A stretch of DNA of 33,116 bases from Roseomonas sp. (GTDB lineage Bacteria > Pseudomonadota > Alphaproteobacteria > Acetobacterales > Acetobacteraceae). The stretch lies in the NCBI GenBank assembly GCA_028288745.1, contig JAQGHX010000037.1, positions 1 to 33,116 of the forward strand. Direction: 5' to 3'. Below the pieces are notes generated by a model. The model was not told the origin of the DNA, ran no database searches, and was given only the letters and a program-made list of their open reading frames with translations. A program made the translations under genes and the position numbers. Shown piece by piece: positions 26,571 through 33,116 of this stretch (position 1 is the stretch's first letter; each line of letters opens with the position of its first letter).

Positions 26571-27283
26571 GCCGACAGGATGACGGCGCGGTTTTTCTCC
26601 GGCACCAGCACGCGGGAACGCTGCTCGCCCATGGCTTCCAGGAAGGCGTCCGGCGATTGCTGCAACGGCGGGAAGGTCGCGAAGTGGCATGGAATCACGG
26701 TGCGTGCCTTGGGTAAGAAGCGGTTCACCGCCATTGCCGCCAGCTTCGGGCCCATGGTGAAGCGGTCGCCGATCGGGGCGATCACCACGTCCGGCGCATA
26801 GATCTCGCCGATCAATGCCATGTCGGAGAAGATGTCTGTGTCGCCCATGTGGTACACGATGGGCTCGCCCGCCGCCTTGGGCGTCACCACCAGGCCGTTC
26901 GGCAGCCCGAGCGAATGCGCCACCCCGGCCTCGTCGATCTGCCCGGAGGAGTGGAAGGCGATGGTAAGGGCGGCCGAGAACTCGCCGAGATCCACTGCAC
27001 CGCCGGTGTTCAGCGGCTCCATCTTCTCCAACCCCTGGCGGGCCAGCCACATGCAGAGGTCGAAATTCGCCACCACCGGCGCCCCGGTGTGGCGGGAGAT
27101 GGCGACGGCATCGCCCACATGGTCGGCATGGCCATGCGTCAGCAGGACATGGGTGGCGCCCGCCGCGGCGGCCTCCGCATCGCCGGTGAAGGACGGGTTG
27201 CCCGTAAAAAAGGGGTCGATCAGTACCACTGCATTGCCGAATTCGAGGCGATAAGCCGAATGGCCGAACCAGGTAAGCCGCAT
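26567..27283 (-). CDS. Metal-dependent hydrolase, UPF0173 / metallo-beta-lactamase fold
   Basis: This 238-residue protein starts [16 protein letters not shown], the typical opening of UPF0173 metal-dependent hydrolases. The dinuclear metal site is [10 protein letters not shown] with H50, H52, D54 and H55. Further ligands are expected at YHMGDTD and in the C-terminal IPCHFATFP. Physiological substrates of the family are mostly unknown; lactone, phosphoester or thioester hydrolysis are possibilities. The start is ATG 27283; GTG 27289 is an alternative, and GGAG at 27294-27297 fits either. A 115-base gap separates it from the thioesterase upstream on the same strand, so it may have its own promoter. 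Confidence 0.9.
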   Translation of the reverse strand: MRLTWFGHSAYRLEFGNAVVLIDPFFTGNPSFTGDAEAAAAGATHVLLTHGHADHVGDAVAISRHTGAPVVANFDLCMWLARQGLEKMEPLNTGGAVDLGEFSAALTIAFHSSGQIDEAGVAHSLGLPNGLVVTPKAAGEPIVYHMGDTDIFSDMALIGEIYAPDVVIAPIGDRFTMGPKLAAMAVNRFLPKARTVIPCHFATFPPLQQSPDAFLEAMGEQRSRVLVPEKNRAVILSA

Positions 27284-27312
27284 GGGCACTGCACTCCATC
27301 ATGTTGGCACGC

Positions 27313-27330
27313 GCGGCGGGCTGCCGCCGC
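27313..27330. other. GC-rich perfect hairpin between two minus-strand genes
   Basis: GCGGCGG and CCGCCGC form a perfect 7-base-pair stem with a 4-base loop, in the 115-base gap between the thioesterase stop (27399) and the hydrolase start (27283). No T-run follows on either strand, so it is not a standard intrinsic terminator. It could pause polymerase or stabilise the end of the upstream message. A TACAAT on the minus strand nearby (within 27346-27366) has no clear -35 partner. Confidence 0.3.
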
Positions 27331-27398
27331 GGCGAGGTTAACCTTGCTCAACGCGCGCCATTGTACCACCCCAAGGCCAGCGGCCGGGCCGCCCTGGA

Positions 27399-27812
27399 TC
27401 AGCCGGATGCTGGCCGGGACAGAATTTTCCAGACGCCGCTGGCCGTTGCCACCAGCGTGGCCTCCACCGTCAACATGCCCCGCACGAAGACCACGGAGCG
27501 GGTTCGGCGCAGCACTTCCGCCCGCACCTCGACGAAGGCACCCGGGCGCGTCACGCCGATGTAGTTGATGTCGAGCTGGACGGTCGCCGTCGGTGCCCCC
27601 TCAACCGCCCGCCGCACCGTCAGCCCCAGCGCATGGTCGGCGAAGATCGCCATGATGCCGCCATGCACCATGTCCCGGCCGTTGTAATGCGCTGGGCGCG
27701 TCTGGAAGCCGAAGGCCACTGCGGCATCCTCCTGCCGCATCCAGAGCGGGCGCACCATCTCCGGCAGGCCGGCATCGTCCTGAAGGCTCCAGCCTTCCGT
27801 CTCCGGGTTCAC
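27399..27812 (-). CDS. PaaI-like hotdog-fold thioesterase
   Basis: This 137-residue single hotdog domain has the motif HGGIMAIFADHALGL: H50-G-G and D59 as the probable catalytic acid. It is followed by TVQLDINYIGVTRPG, the strand that lines the acyl-CoA site. It is expected to hydrolyse acyl-CoA thioesters and could release CoA from dead-end intermediates. The start is GTG 27812, which overlaps the stop of the ThDP enzyme (GTGA), so it is translated from the same message. Length is normal for the family. Substrate unknown. Confidence 0.88.
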   Translation of the reverse strand: MNPETEGWSLQDDAGLPEMVRPLWMRQEDAAVAFGFQTRPAHYNGRDMVHGGIMAIFADHALGLTVRRAVEGAPTATVQLDINYIGVTRPGAFVEVRAEVLRRTRSVVFVRGMLTVEATLVATASGVWKILSRPASG

Positions 27813-29473
27813 GCGTCAGCTCCTGCCGGGCGGCGGGCATAGACGCCATAAGCCGGCACAGGGCCTATGGCATGCATGTTCACCTCCACCAGCGAGGGGC
27901 CCGGCGTGGCGATAGCGCGCGCCACAGTCGCCCCGAAGCTTTCCGGCCGGTCCACGCGCCAGGCCGGAATGCCCGCCAGCTTCGCCAGCCCTTGCAGGTC
28001 CGGCCCACGCAATTCCCCGAAGAAGCGGCGGCCTTCCTGGAAGCTGTCCTGGATATGGCCGATGGCGGCATAAATTCCGTCATTCATCACGATGATGCAG
28101 AGTTCCGCGCCTTCCTGCGCGGCCGTCCAAAGCTCCGTCATGTTCATGGCGAAGCCGCCGTCACCGGCCAGCATCACCGTCTTGCGCCCATCCCGCCCGG
28201 CCGAGAGGGCGGCGCCGATGCCGAAGGGCAGGCCAGGGCCGATGGCGGCGCCCACCGGATGCACTGAATCACGCGGGCCGTAGACCGGCATCAGGCGGTG
28301 CGCCCATGTGGCTCCGGCCACCGTCGCATCCCGCACCCACAGCGCGTCACGCGGCATGGCAGCGCGCAGCTGCGCCGGGAAGGTCGCGTAGGGGCCGAGC
28401 GAGGCGCGGTAGGTCTCGCTGGCCTGGTGCCGCACCTCCGCCAAGTCCTTGCCGAAGCGCGGGTCCACCGCCATCCGCCCCTCCAGCCGTTGCCGCAGCC
28501 CGGCCAGCACCGCCGCCGCGTCGCCGCAGACAAAGAGCTCGGACGCATAGGTGCGGCCGATTGCACGCGGGTTCAGGTCCACCTGCACCAGCCGGCGCGG
28601 CAGCCGCAGCGCACCGTCCAGCATCTCATGCCCACGCAGGCGGGAGCCGACGACGAGCATAGCGTCCACGTCTTGGTAGAACGCCTCGATCTCGGGCGAG
28701 CCATTGCCGTGCAGGGCGCCCAGCGTGCGCGGGTGGTCCTCCGGCACGATGCCGCGCCCGTTCCAGGAACTGACGGCGCAGAAGCCGAGATCCAGCAACG
28801 CCTTCGCCTCCGCGCCGGCCTCCCGCGCGCCATTGCCCAGCCAGAGCATGGGCCGCCGGGCGCCGGCCAGCAGAGCGGCCGCGGCGTCCAGCTCGACCTC
28901 CGCTGGGGGAAAGCGGCGGGATGGCAGAACCAGCCGATCCAACGCCGCCGGCCGCGTCACCTCTGCCCGCTGCAGGTCGGAAGGGATTTCGACCGTGACG
29001 GGGCCGCGCGGGGCAGCGAGGGCATCGCCGGCTGCGGCCAGCAGCACGCCGAAGGTTTCCTCCGGCGCGCGCACCCGGTGCACCGACTTGCAGACGGCGG
29101 CCAGCATGGCGCTCTGGCCCGGCAGGTCGTGCACCGCGCCGGTGTCGCGGTCCTGCAGGCGGGTGGCGGTCTGGCCCGTGATGTGCAGCAGCGGACTGCC
29201 GGCGAACTGCGCCTCCACCAGCGCCGGCACCGCATTGGCCGCGCCCGGGCCGGTGCTGGTGACGAGCACGCCGAGCCCGCCCGAGACGCGGGCATAGGCA
29301 TCCGCCATGTGGCCGCCGCCCATTTCACCGCGGGCCGGGACGAAGCGGATGGCGTTGCGCTGGCCGATCCCGTCCAGGATCGGCACGTTGTGGACCGAGA
29401 CGATGCCGAAGGCGGTATCCACCCCAACGGCTGCCAGGAACTCAGCGACCAGGTCGCCGACGGTATAAGCCAT
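27809..29473 (-). CDS. Thiamine diphosphate-dependent enzyme (acetolactate synthase-like family)
   Basis: This 554-residue three-domain ThDP enzyme has a Pyr domain with catalytic E50 in PARGEMGGGHMADAYARVSG. A central Rossmann-like domain includes RRPMLWLGNGA, and a PP domain has the ThDP/Mg motif GDGGFAMNMTEL through VMNDGIYAAIG. The family includes acetolactate synthase, benzoylformate decarboxylase and oxalyl-CoA decarboxylase; none can be singled out. VTSTGPGAANA is the usual substrate-side loop. The ATG at 29473 is preceded by AAGGGAAGG. It is the first gene of a minus-strand unit with the thioesterase, and it diverges from TTT receptor 4. A 2-oxoacid decarboxylase working with the D-2-hydroxyacid dehydrogenase is a possible link. 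Confidence 0.88.
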   Translation of the reverse strand: MAYTVGDLVAEFLAAVGVDTAFGIVSVHNVPILDGIGQRNAIRFVPARGEMGGGHMADAYARVSGGLGVLVTSTGPGAANAVPALVEAQFAGSPLLHITGQTATRLQDRDTGAVHDLPGQSAMLAAVCKSVHRVRAPEETFGVLLAAAGDALAAPRGPVTVEIPSDLQRAEVTRPAALDRLVLPSRRFPPAEVELDAAAALLAGARRPMLWLGNGAREAGAEAKALLDLGFCAVSSWNGRGIVPEDHPRTLGALHGNGSPEIEAFYQDVDAMLVVGSRLRGHEMLDGALRLPRRLVQVDLNPRAIGRTYASELFVCGDAAAVLAGLRQRLEGRMAVDPRFGKDLAEVRHQASETYRASLGPYATFPAQLRAAMPRDALWVRDATVAGATWAHRLMPVYGPRDSVHPVGAAIGPGLPFGIGAALSAGRDGRKTVMLAGDGGFAMNMTELWTAAQEGAELCIIVMNDGIYAAIGHIQDSFQEGRRFFGELRGPDLQGLAKLAGIPAWRVDRPESFGATVARAIATPGPSLVEVNMHAIGPVPAYGVYARRPAGADA

Positions 29474-29589
29474 GCTGCTTCCTTCCCTTGCCAACTTTCG
29501 ACTGGCGAGTTTCCTACTTATCGGTATCTAATCATGCTTAACGGTTCAAGGCCCTCCTCAAGGCCACGCTGATCTGGGAGCGGACAATC
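29474..29589. promoter_or_regulatory. Divergent intergenic region between ThDP enzyme and TTT receptor 4
   Basis: These 116 bases separate two divergent starts and must hold promoters for both. The middle (29511-29540) is AT-rich for this genome. On the plus strand TTGCCA (29488-29493) resembles a -35 box, but no good -10 stands at 17 bases. TATCTA (29525-29530) is a weak -10 candidate. CAAGGCC is repeated directly at 29547-29553 and 29559-29565. GGGAG (29576-29580) is the ribosome-binding site of the receptor. No clear operator palindrome was found. Confidence 0.45.
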
Positions 29590-30585
29590 ATGGCGAATGA
29601 CGGCCGCTGGCACCGACGCGCGATGCTGAGCCTGGGTGGCGCGGCCTTGCTGCCACGCCAGGCCAGAGCCCAGGGCAGCGCGAACTGGCCGGAGCGGCCG
29701 GTGCGCATCATCATCCCCTTCGCCGCAGGCGCCTCGCACGACGTGCTGGTGCGAATGCTGGCGGAGCAGTTGCAGGTGCGGCTCGGCCAGCCCTTCGTGT
29801 GCGAGAACCGCCCCGGCGCAGGCGGCAATATCGGCACCGAGGCCGTGGCCCGCGCCGCGCCCGACGGCTACACGATCAACGCAGCCACCATTGGCACGCT
29901 GACCATCAACCAGTTCCTCTACACGCGCCTGCCCTACGACCCACTGCGCGACTTTGTTCCGGCGACGCTGATCTGGGAAGGCGCCAACTGCCTCTTCGTC
30001 TCCGCTCAGCACAATCCGTCGCGCACGCTGGCGGAGTTCACCGCCTGGGCCAAGGCGCGGCCTGGGGGCACCACCTTCAGCTCCGCCGGCGCTGGTACAA
30101 CGCCGCATCTGGCGGGAGAACTGCTCCGCATGCGCGCCGGAATTCCTGCTACGCATGTGCCCTACCGCGAAGGCGGGCAGCGCGTGCTGGATCTTGCCTC
30201 CGGCACGCTGGATTTCGCGGTGGATAACGTCTCGACCTACACGGCATTACTGGAGGAGGGGAAGATCCGTGCCCTGGCCGTTGCCGCGGCTGCGCGCTGG
30301 CCCACCCTGTCGGAGGTGCCGACCATGGCGGAGGCCGGGCTTCCAGGACTTGAGGTGCCCACCTGGGGTGCCTTCGCTTTCCCCACGGGCACTCCGCCCA
30401 TGGTGGTGGAAAAGCTGGCAGAGACGGTGCGGCGCATCGCCGGAGACCCGGCCATCCGGCAGCGTTTCCTGCGGGCCGGAGGAAAGTCGGTGGCCTCCAC
30501 CCCCAGCGACACCGCGGCTTTTGTTGCCCTGGAACGCGAACGCTGGCAGGCCGTGGTGCGGGCCTCGGGCGCGCGTATTGAATGA
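29590..30585 (+). CDS. TTT (Bug/TctC) family periplasmic receptor 4
   Basis: This 331-residue orphan receptor has a twin-arginine-like signal HRRAMLSLGGAALLP ending in ARA before QGSANWPERP. Mature signatures are FAAGASHDVLVR (histidine in a loop that is glycine/alanine-rich in the other three receptors), CENRPGAGGNIGTE and PDGYTINAA. The ATG at 29590 follows GGGAG with a 9-base spacer. It is transcribed divergently from the ThDP enzyme, so its ligand may be the substrate or precursor of that enzyme. There is no TctA/TctB partner nearby. The 3' side is followed by a long stretch without a gene. Confidence 0.91.
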   Translation: MANDGRWHRRAMLSLGGAALLPRQARAQGSANWPERPVRIIIPFAAGASHDVLVRMLAEQLQVRLGQPFVCENRPGAGGNIGTEAVARAAPDGYTINAATIGTLTINQFLYTRLPYDPLRDFVPATLIWEGANCLFVSAQHNPSRTLAEFTAWAKARPGGTTFSSAGAGTTPHLAGELLRMRAGIPATHVPYREGGQRVLDLASGTLDFAVDNVSTYTALLEEGKIRALAVAAAARWPTLSEVPTMAEAGLPGLEVPTWGAFAFPTGTPPMVVEKLAETVRRIAGDPAIRQRFLRAGGKSVASTPSDTAAFVALERERWQAVVRASGARIE

Positions 30586-31069
30586 TCCTGGCGGTGCGCC
30601 GAAGGCCAAGAGGAGGGCAGGGGAGCCACACCGCCCTGACTTCATGCATTCCGTCGAGCCGGAAACAGGACGTCCAAGCATAATGCAGGATCCAGGTCTG
30701 CACCGTGGAAGCGAAAGTCCCCTTCACCACACTGAGCAACGCGGCGACGCTGACCGGCAAGGACTGCAACCGCCACACCTTCCACCTTCCGCAGCAAGGC
30801 GCCGGCGCCGGTGGCCGCGCTATCGCGGCCCGTGCTGCTGGAACGTGGCAAGCGCTGGTATTTTCTGGAAAGTGCTGGCGGCGATCAAGAGCGCGCCCGA
30901 TGCACCTGGCGGGCTGGATGCGCTCTACGGCGTACAATCAGGCCGCGCATGCGCCTGGGCGATATCTGAGGCGGAACGCGCCATGGGCGGTACCGGCATC
31001 CGGCCGGCCACACGTCCCCTGGCATGAACTGGTGGGCTCGCCCCCGGGGCGGGCCCGATGGAGGCACAT
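30586..31069. other. 484-base stretch without recognisable gene
   Basis: This is the only gap above 300 bases. Short open frames exist on both strands, but none has a ribosome-binding site, a recognisable motif or a consistent codon pattern. The bases just before 31070 contain the ribosome-binding site of the monooxygenase gene (GGAGG at 31060-31064). A TACAAT at 30933-30938 is a possible -10 box for that gene, without a clear -35. A 7-base inverted repeat (30590-30596 with 30629-30635) after the receptor stop has a 32-base loop and no T-run. The stretch may hold a regulatory leader or the decayed remains of a gene. Confidence 0.5.
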
Positions 31070-32401
31070 ATGAAGCGTTTTGCGATCATCGGGGCCGGGG
31101 CAGGCGGGCTATGCGCCGCCAAGAACCTACTGGCGCGCGGTATCGAGGTGGTGATCTTCGAGGTCGGCTCCTATATCGGCGGTCTCTGGGTCTATGAGAA
31201 TGATAGCGGGTTGAGCCCGGCCTACCGCTCGCTGCACATCAACTCGGAAGCACGCGTCAGTTCCTTTGGCGACTTCCCCTTGCCGGAGGACGATTCGCTT
31301 TACCCCGACCACCGCGAGATGCACCGCTATTTCGAGCGCTACGCGGAGCATTTCGACCTGAAGCGCCGCATCCGGTTCAAGAGCCGCGTCGTGGCGGCCG
31401 AGCCCGTGGAAGGACGCTTCAATCTCCGCCTCGAAAGCGGGGAGGAGGAGGTGTTTGACGGTGTCGTGGTCGCCACGGGGCACCAGAGCGTACCGCGCCA
31501 CCCGGCGGAGATCAGCAGTTTCTCAGGGGAATACTTGCACGCGCATGGCTACCGCGTGCCCGAGCCCTTCGCCGGCAAGCGCGTCCTGGTCATCGGGCCC
31601 GGCAATAGCGGCGTGGACATCGCCGCCGATATCTGCACCATGACGGAGCGCACGGTGCTCTGCGCGCGCTCGCCCGTGCTCATCATGCCAAGGATGATGT
31701 TCGGCGTGCCGAACTCGCGCGTCCTCGGCCGGGTGGAGAAGCCGTGGATGCCGGTGCGCCTGCGCGTCTGGGCGCGCTCCCTGCTGACGCGCATGTTCCA
31801 TGGCAGCATGGAGCAATGGGGCTTCCGCACGCCGAAGGGCCGCACCCATCCAATCAGCCATCCGACCCTGATCTCCCACATCGCCTGGAAGCGCATTGCG
31901 GTGAAGCCCGGCATCCGCGAGATCGAAGGGCAGGAGGTCCGCTTCGTGGATGGCACGTCGGAGACCTTCGACAGCATTATCGCAGCAACCGGCTACGTCA
32001 CGCAGTTCCCCTACCTGTCGCCGAAGAGCGTGCCGCTGGTGGGTACGCGCCTCGCGCTTTATAACCGGGTGTGCCACCCGTCGCTGCCGGGGCTCTACTT
32101 CATCGGCTTCTTCGACGTCAGCGGCGGCAGCAACATCCGCATGATGGATGACCAGGCGGAATATATCGCGGCCGTTGCCAGCGGGGCGGTGGAGCTGCCA
32201 GGCCGGGATGCCATGCTGGCCGCCATCGCCGCCGATCATGCCTGGGCGGCGAAGCAGTATCCCGACAGCCCGCGCTACGGATTGGAACTCGACCCCCGCC
32301 GCTACCGCAAGGCCCTGGCGCGCGATTATGCCCGCGCTGGCGTGGCCCGCCCCCGGGCGACGACGCCAGCGCCCCGGCCGGCCACTGCCACACAAGGTTG
32401 A
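31070..32401 (+). CDS. Flavin-containing monooxygenase-like NAD(P)-binding protein
   Basis: This 443-residue class B flavoprotein monooxygenase has an FAD-binding GAGAGG at the N-terminus (FAIIGAGAGGLCAAKNL) and NADP-binding GPGNSG. Between them lies FSGEYLHAHGY, which fits the FMO fingerprint FxGxxxHxxxY/F. ATGY near residue 310 is the second conserved FMO motif. Family members oxygenate N or S atoms, or act as Baeyer-Villiger enzymes on ketones; the Baeyer-Villiger-specific longer motif is not clearly present. GGAGG at 31060-31064 lies 5 bases before ATG 31070, which decides the start over ATG 31058. The C-terminus is Pro/Ala/Thr-rich. A broken short-chain dehydrogenase follows after about 30 bases. 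Confidence 0.9.
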   Translation: MKRFAIIGAGAGGLCAAKNLLARGIEVVIFEVGSYIGGLWVYENDSGLSPAYRSLHINSEARVSSFGDFPLPEDDSLYPDHREMHRYFERYAEHFDLKRRIRFKSRVVAAEPVEGRFNLRLESGEEEVFDGVVVATGHQSVPRHPAEISSFSGEYLHAHGYRVPEPFAGKRVLVIGPGNSGVDIAADICTMTERTVLCARSPVLIMPRMMFGVPNSRVLGRVEKPWMPVRLRVWARSLLTRMFHGSMEQWGFRTPKGRTHPISHPTLISHIAWKRIAVKPGIREIEGQEVRFVDGTSETFDSIIAATGYVTQFPYLSPKSVPLVGTRLALYNRVCHPSLPGLYFIGFFDVSGGSNIRMMDDQAEYIAAVASGAVELPGRDAMLAAIAADHAWAAKQYPDSPRYGLELDPRRYRKALARDYARAGVARPRATTPAPRPATATQG

Positions 32402-32432
32402 TGAATACAGGACGTACGGACTGGGGAGCCGC

Positions 32433-33116
32433 GTGGCTATTGCCACTGGTGCGGGCGACATCGGCCGCGCTATCGCGCTGCACCTGGCGCGGGAAGGTTG
32501 CGGCACCGGTATTTTCGACCGGGACGAGGCCGGCGCGCAGGAACCGCGGCACTGGTGCGTTCGAGGGAGCGCCAGCGGCAGTGGCCATCGACAGCACGGC
32601 ACTGCGGCAGGATGTGGACCGGAGCGTCGCCGCGCTGACGGCCGAGTTGGGGCCGGCCGACATCCTGGCCAACAATGCCGCCATCCTGCGCACCACCGCC
32701 TTCCTGGACACCACCGGTGGCCATATGGCGGGACACGATGCCCATCAATCTCGACGGCGTATTCCATTGCTGCCAGGCGGCACTGCCGCAGATAGCGGCG
32801 CGCCGCCGCGGAGCCATCGTCAACATGTCCTCCTGGACCGGCAAGAAGGGCGTGCCCAACCACGCCGCCTACAGCGCCGGCAAGTCCGCCGTGATCGGCC
32901 TGACGCAGAGCATCGCGGGGGAGATGGCGGCGCATGGCATCCGCGTGAACGCTGTCTGCCCCGGCATCATTGTCCATACGCAGATGCGGGTGGAGGCGGA
33001 GGAGCTGAACCGCAGCCAGGGCTTGCCGGATGTGGCTGCGCGCGCCAAAATCATCCCGCGATATCGGCCTGGATACCCGGCCGATATCGCGCGGGTGGTG
33101 GCGTTCCTGGCGTCGG
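32433..33116 (+). pseudogene. Short-chain dehydrogenase/reductase, frameshifted and cut by the right edge
   Basis: Pieces of one SDR protein occur in successive reading frames. VAIATGAGDIGRAIALHLA (cofactor motif TGxxxGxG) reads from GTG 32433. The frame changes near 32536-32541 and again near 32560-32568. ALTAELGPADILANNAAI (NNA motif) follows. Another shift near 32725-32732 leads to INLDGVFHCCQAALPQIAAR, then MSSWTGKKG and YSAGK (catalytic Ser, Tyr, Lys) and VNAVCPG. The last change is explained by one missing base. The catalytic residues are all there, so loss is recent or the shifts are sequencing errors. The gene continues past the window. When intact it would have been an NAD(P)-dependent alcohol/ketone oxidoreductase, possibly co-transcribed with the monooxygenase. 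Confidence 0.8.

Noticed and set aside
27313-27330. Hairpin as an intrinsic terminator
   Set aside because: Perfect GC stem but no T-run on either strand; kept only as an inverted repeat of unknown role.
30705-31073. Open frame of about 120 codons in the gene-free stretch
   Set aside because: It has no recognisable domain and no ribosome-binding site, and it would overlap the monooxygenase start; treated as non-coding.
32401-33116. Continuous plus-strand frame from ATG 32401 to the right edge
   Set aside because: It is open by chance in GC-rich DNA. Only a central part reads as SDR protein, while the N- and C-terminal SDR motifs lie in the other two frames, so a frameshifted pseudogene explains it better.

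Overview
The window is very GC-rich, densely coded bacterial DNA with long antisense open frames. It carries many orphan periplasmic receptors of the tripartite tricarboxylate transporter (TTT/Bug) type alongside CoA-dependent catabolic enzymes. This mix is typical of Acetobacteraceae such as Roseomonas-like genera, and also of some Burkholderiales. I infer an alphaproteobacterial chromosome or large replicon; no rRNA, tRNA or housekeeping gene is present to fix the taxonomy.

Layout: (1) Positions 1-18045, plus strand, hold 16 tightly packed genes; no gap exceeds 39 bases and many stops and starts overlap. They are an acyl-CoA synthetase (cut by the left edge), a cyclase-family hydrolase, a zinc alcohol dehydrogenase, a branched-chain-amino-acid-type ABC importer (LivH, a fused LivM-LivG, LivF, periplasmic binding protein), a CaiB/BaiF protein with alpha-methylacyl-CoA racemase residues, two thiolase-fold proteins with a DUF35 partner, a TTT receptor, an SMP-30 lactonase, a second TTT receptor, a D-2-hydroxyacid dehydrogenase and two MmgE/PrpD proteins. 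(2) After a 109-base gap with a palindrome and a TATAAT box, a second plus-strand unit (18155-25799) encodes a luciferase-like flavin monooxygenase, a TTT receptor, an NDP-forming acyl-CoA ligase, a thiolase-fold protein with a zinc-ribbon DUF35 partner, a nitronate-monooxygenase-like flavoprotein and a crotonase. (3) A convergent minus-strand block (25806-29473) holds a crotonase, a UPF0173-type metal hydrolase, a PaaI-like thioesterase and a ThDP enzyme. (4) A divergent fourth TTT receptor (29590-30585) is followed by a 484-base stretch without a recognisable gene, a flavin-containing monooxygenase, and a frameshifted short-chain dehydrogenase that runs off the right edge.

Together the genes look like a catabolic island. 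It has high-affinity uptake, oxygenation by flavoenzymes, oxidation by dehydrogenases, possible lactone opening, CoA activation by two unrelated ligases, stereo-correction of alpha-methyl groups, hydration, and C-C cleavage by thiolase-fold/DUF35 complexes. All three thiolase-fold proteins lack the usual nucleophilic cysteine, so retro-aldol cleavage of branched or alicyclic acyl-CoAs (terpenoid- or steroid-side-chain-like) is a reasonable hypothesis. The actual substrate cannot be read from the sequence. No transcriptional regulator is encoded in the window.
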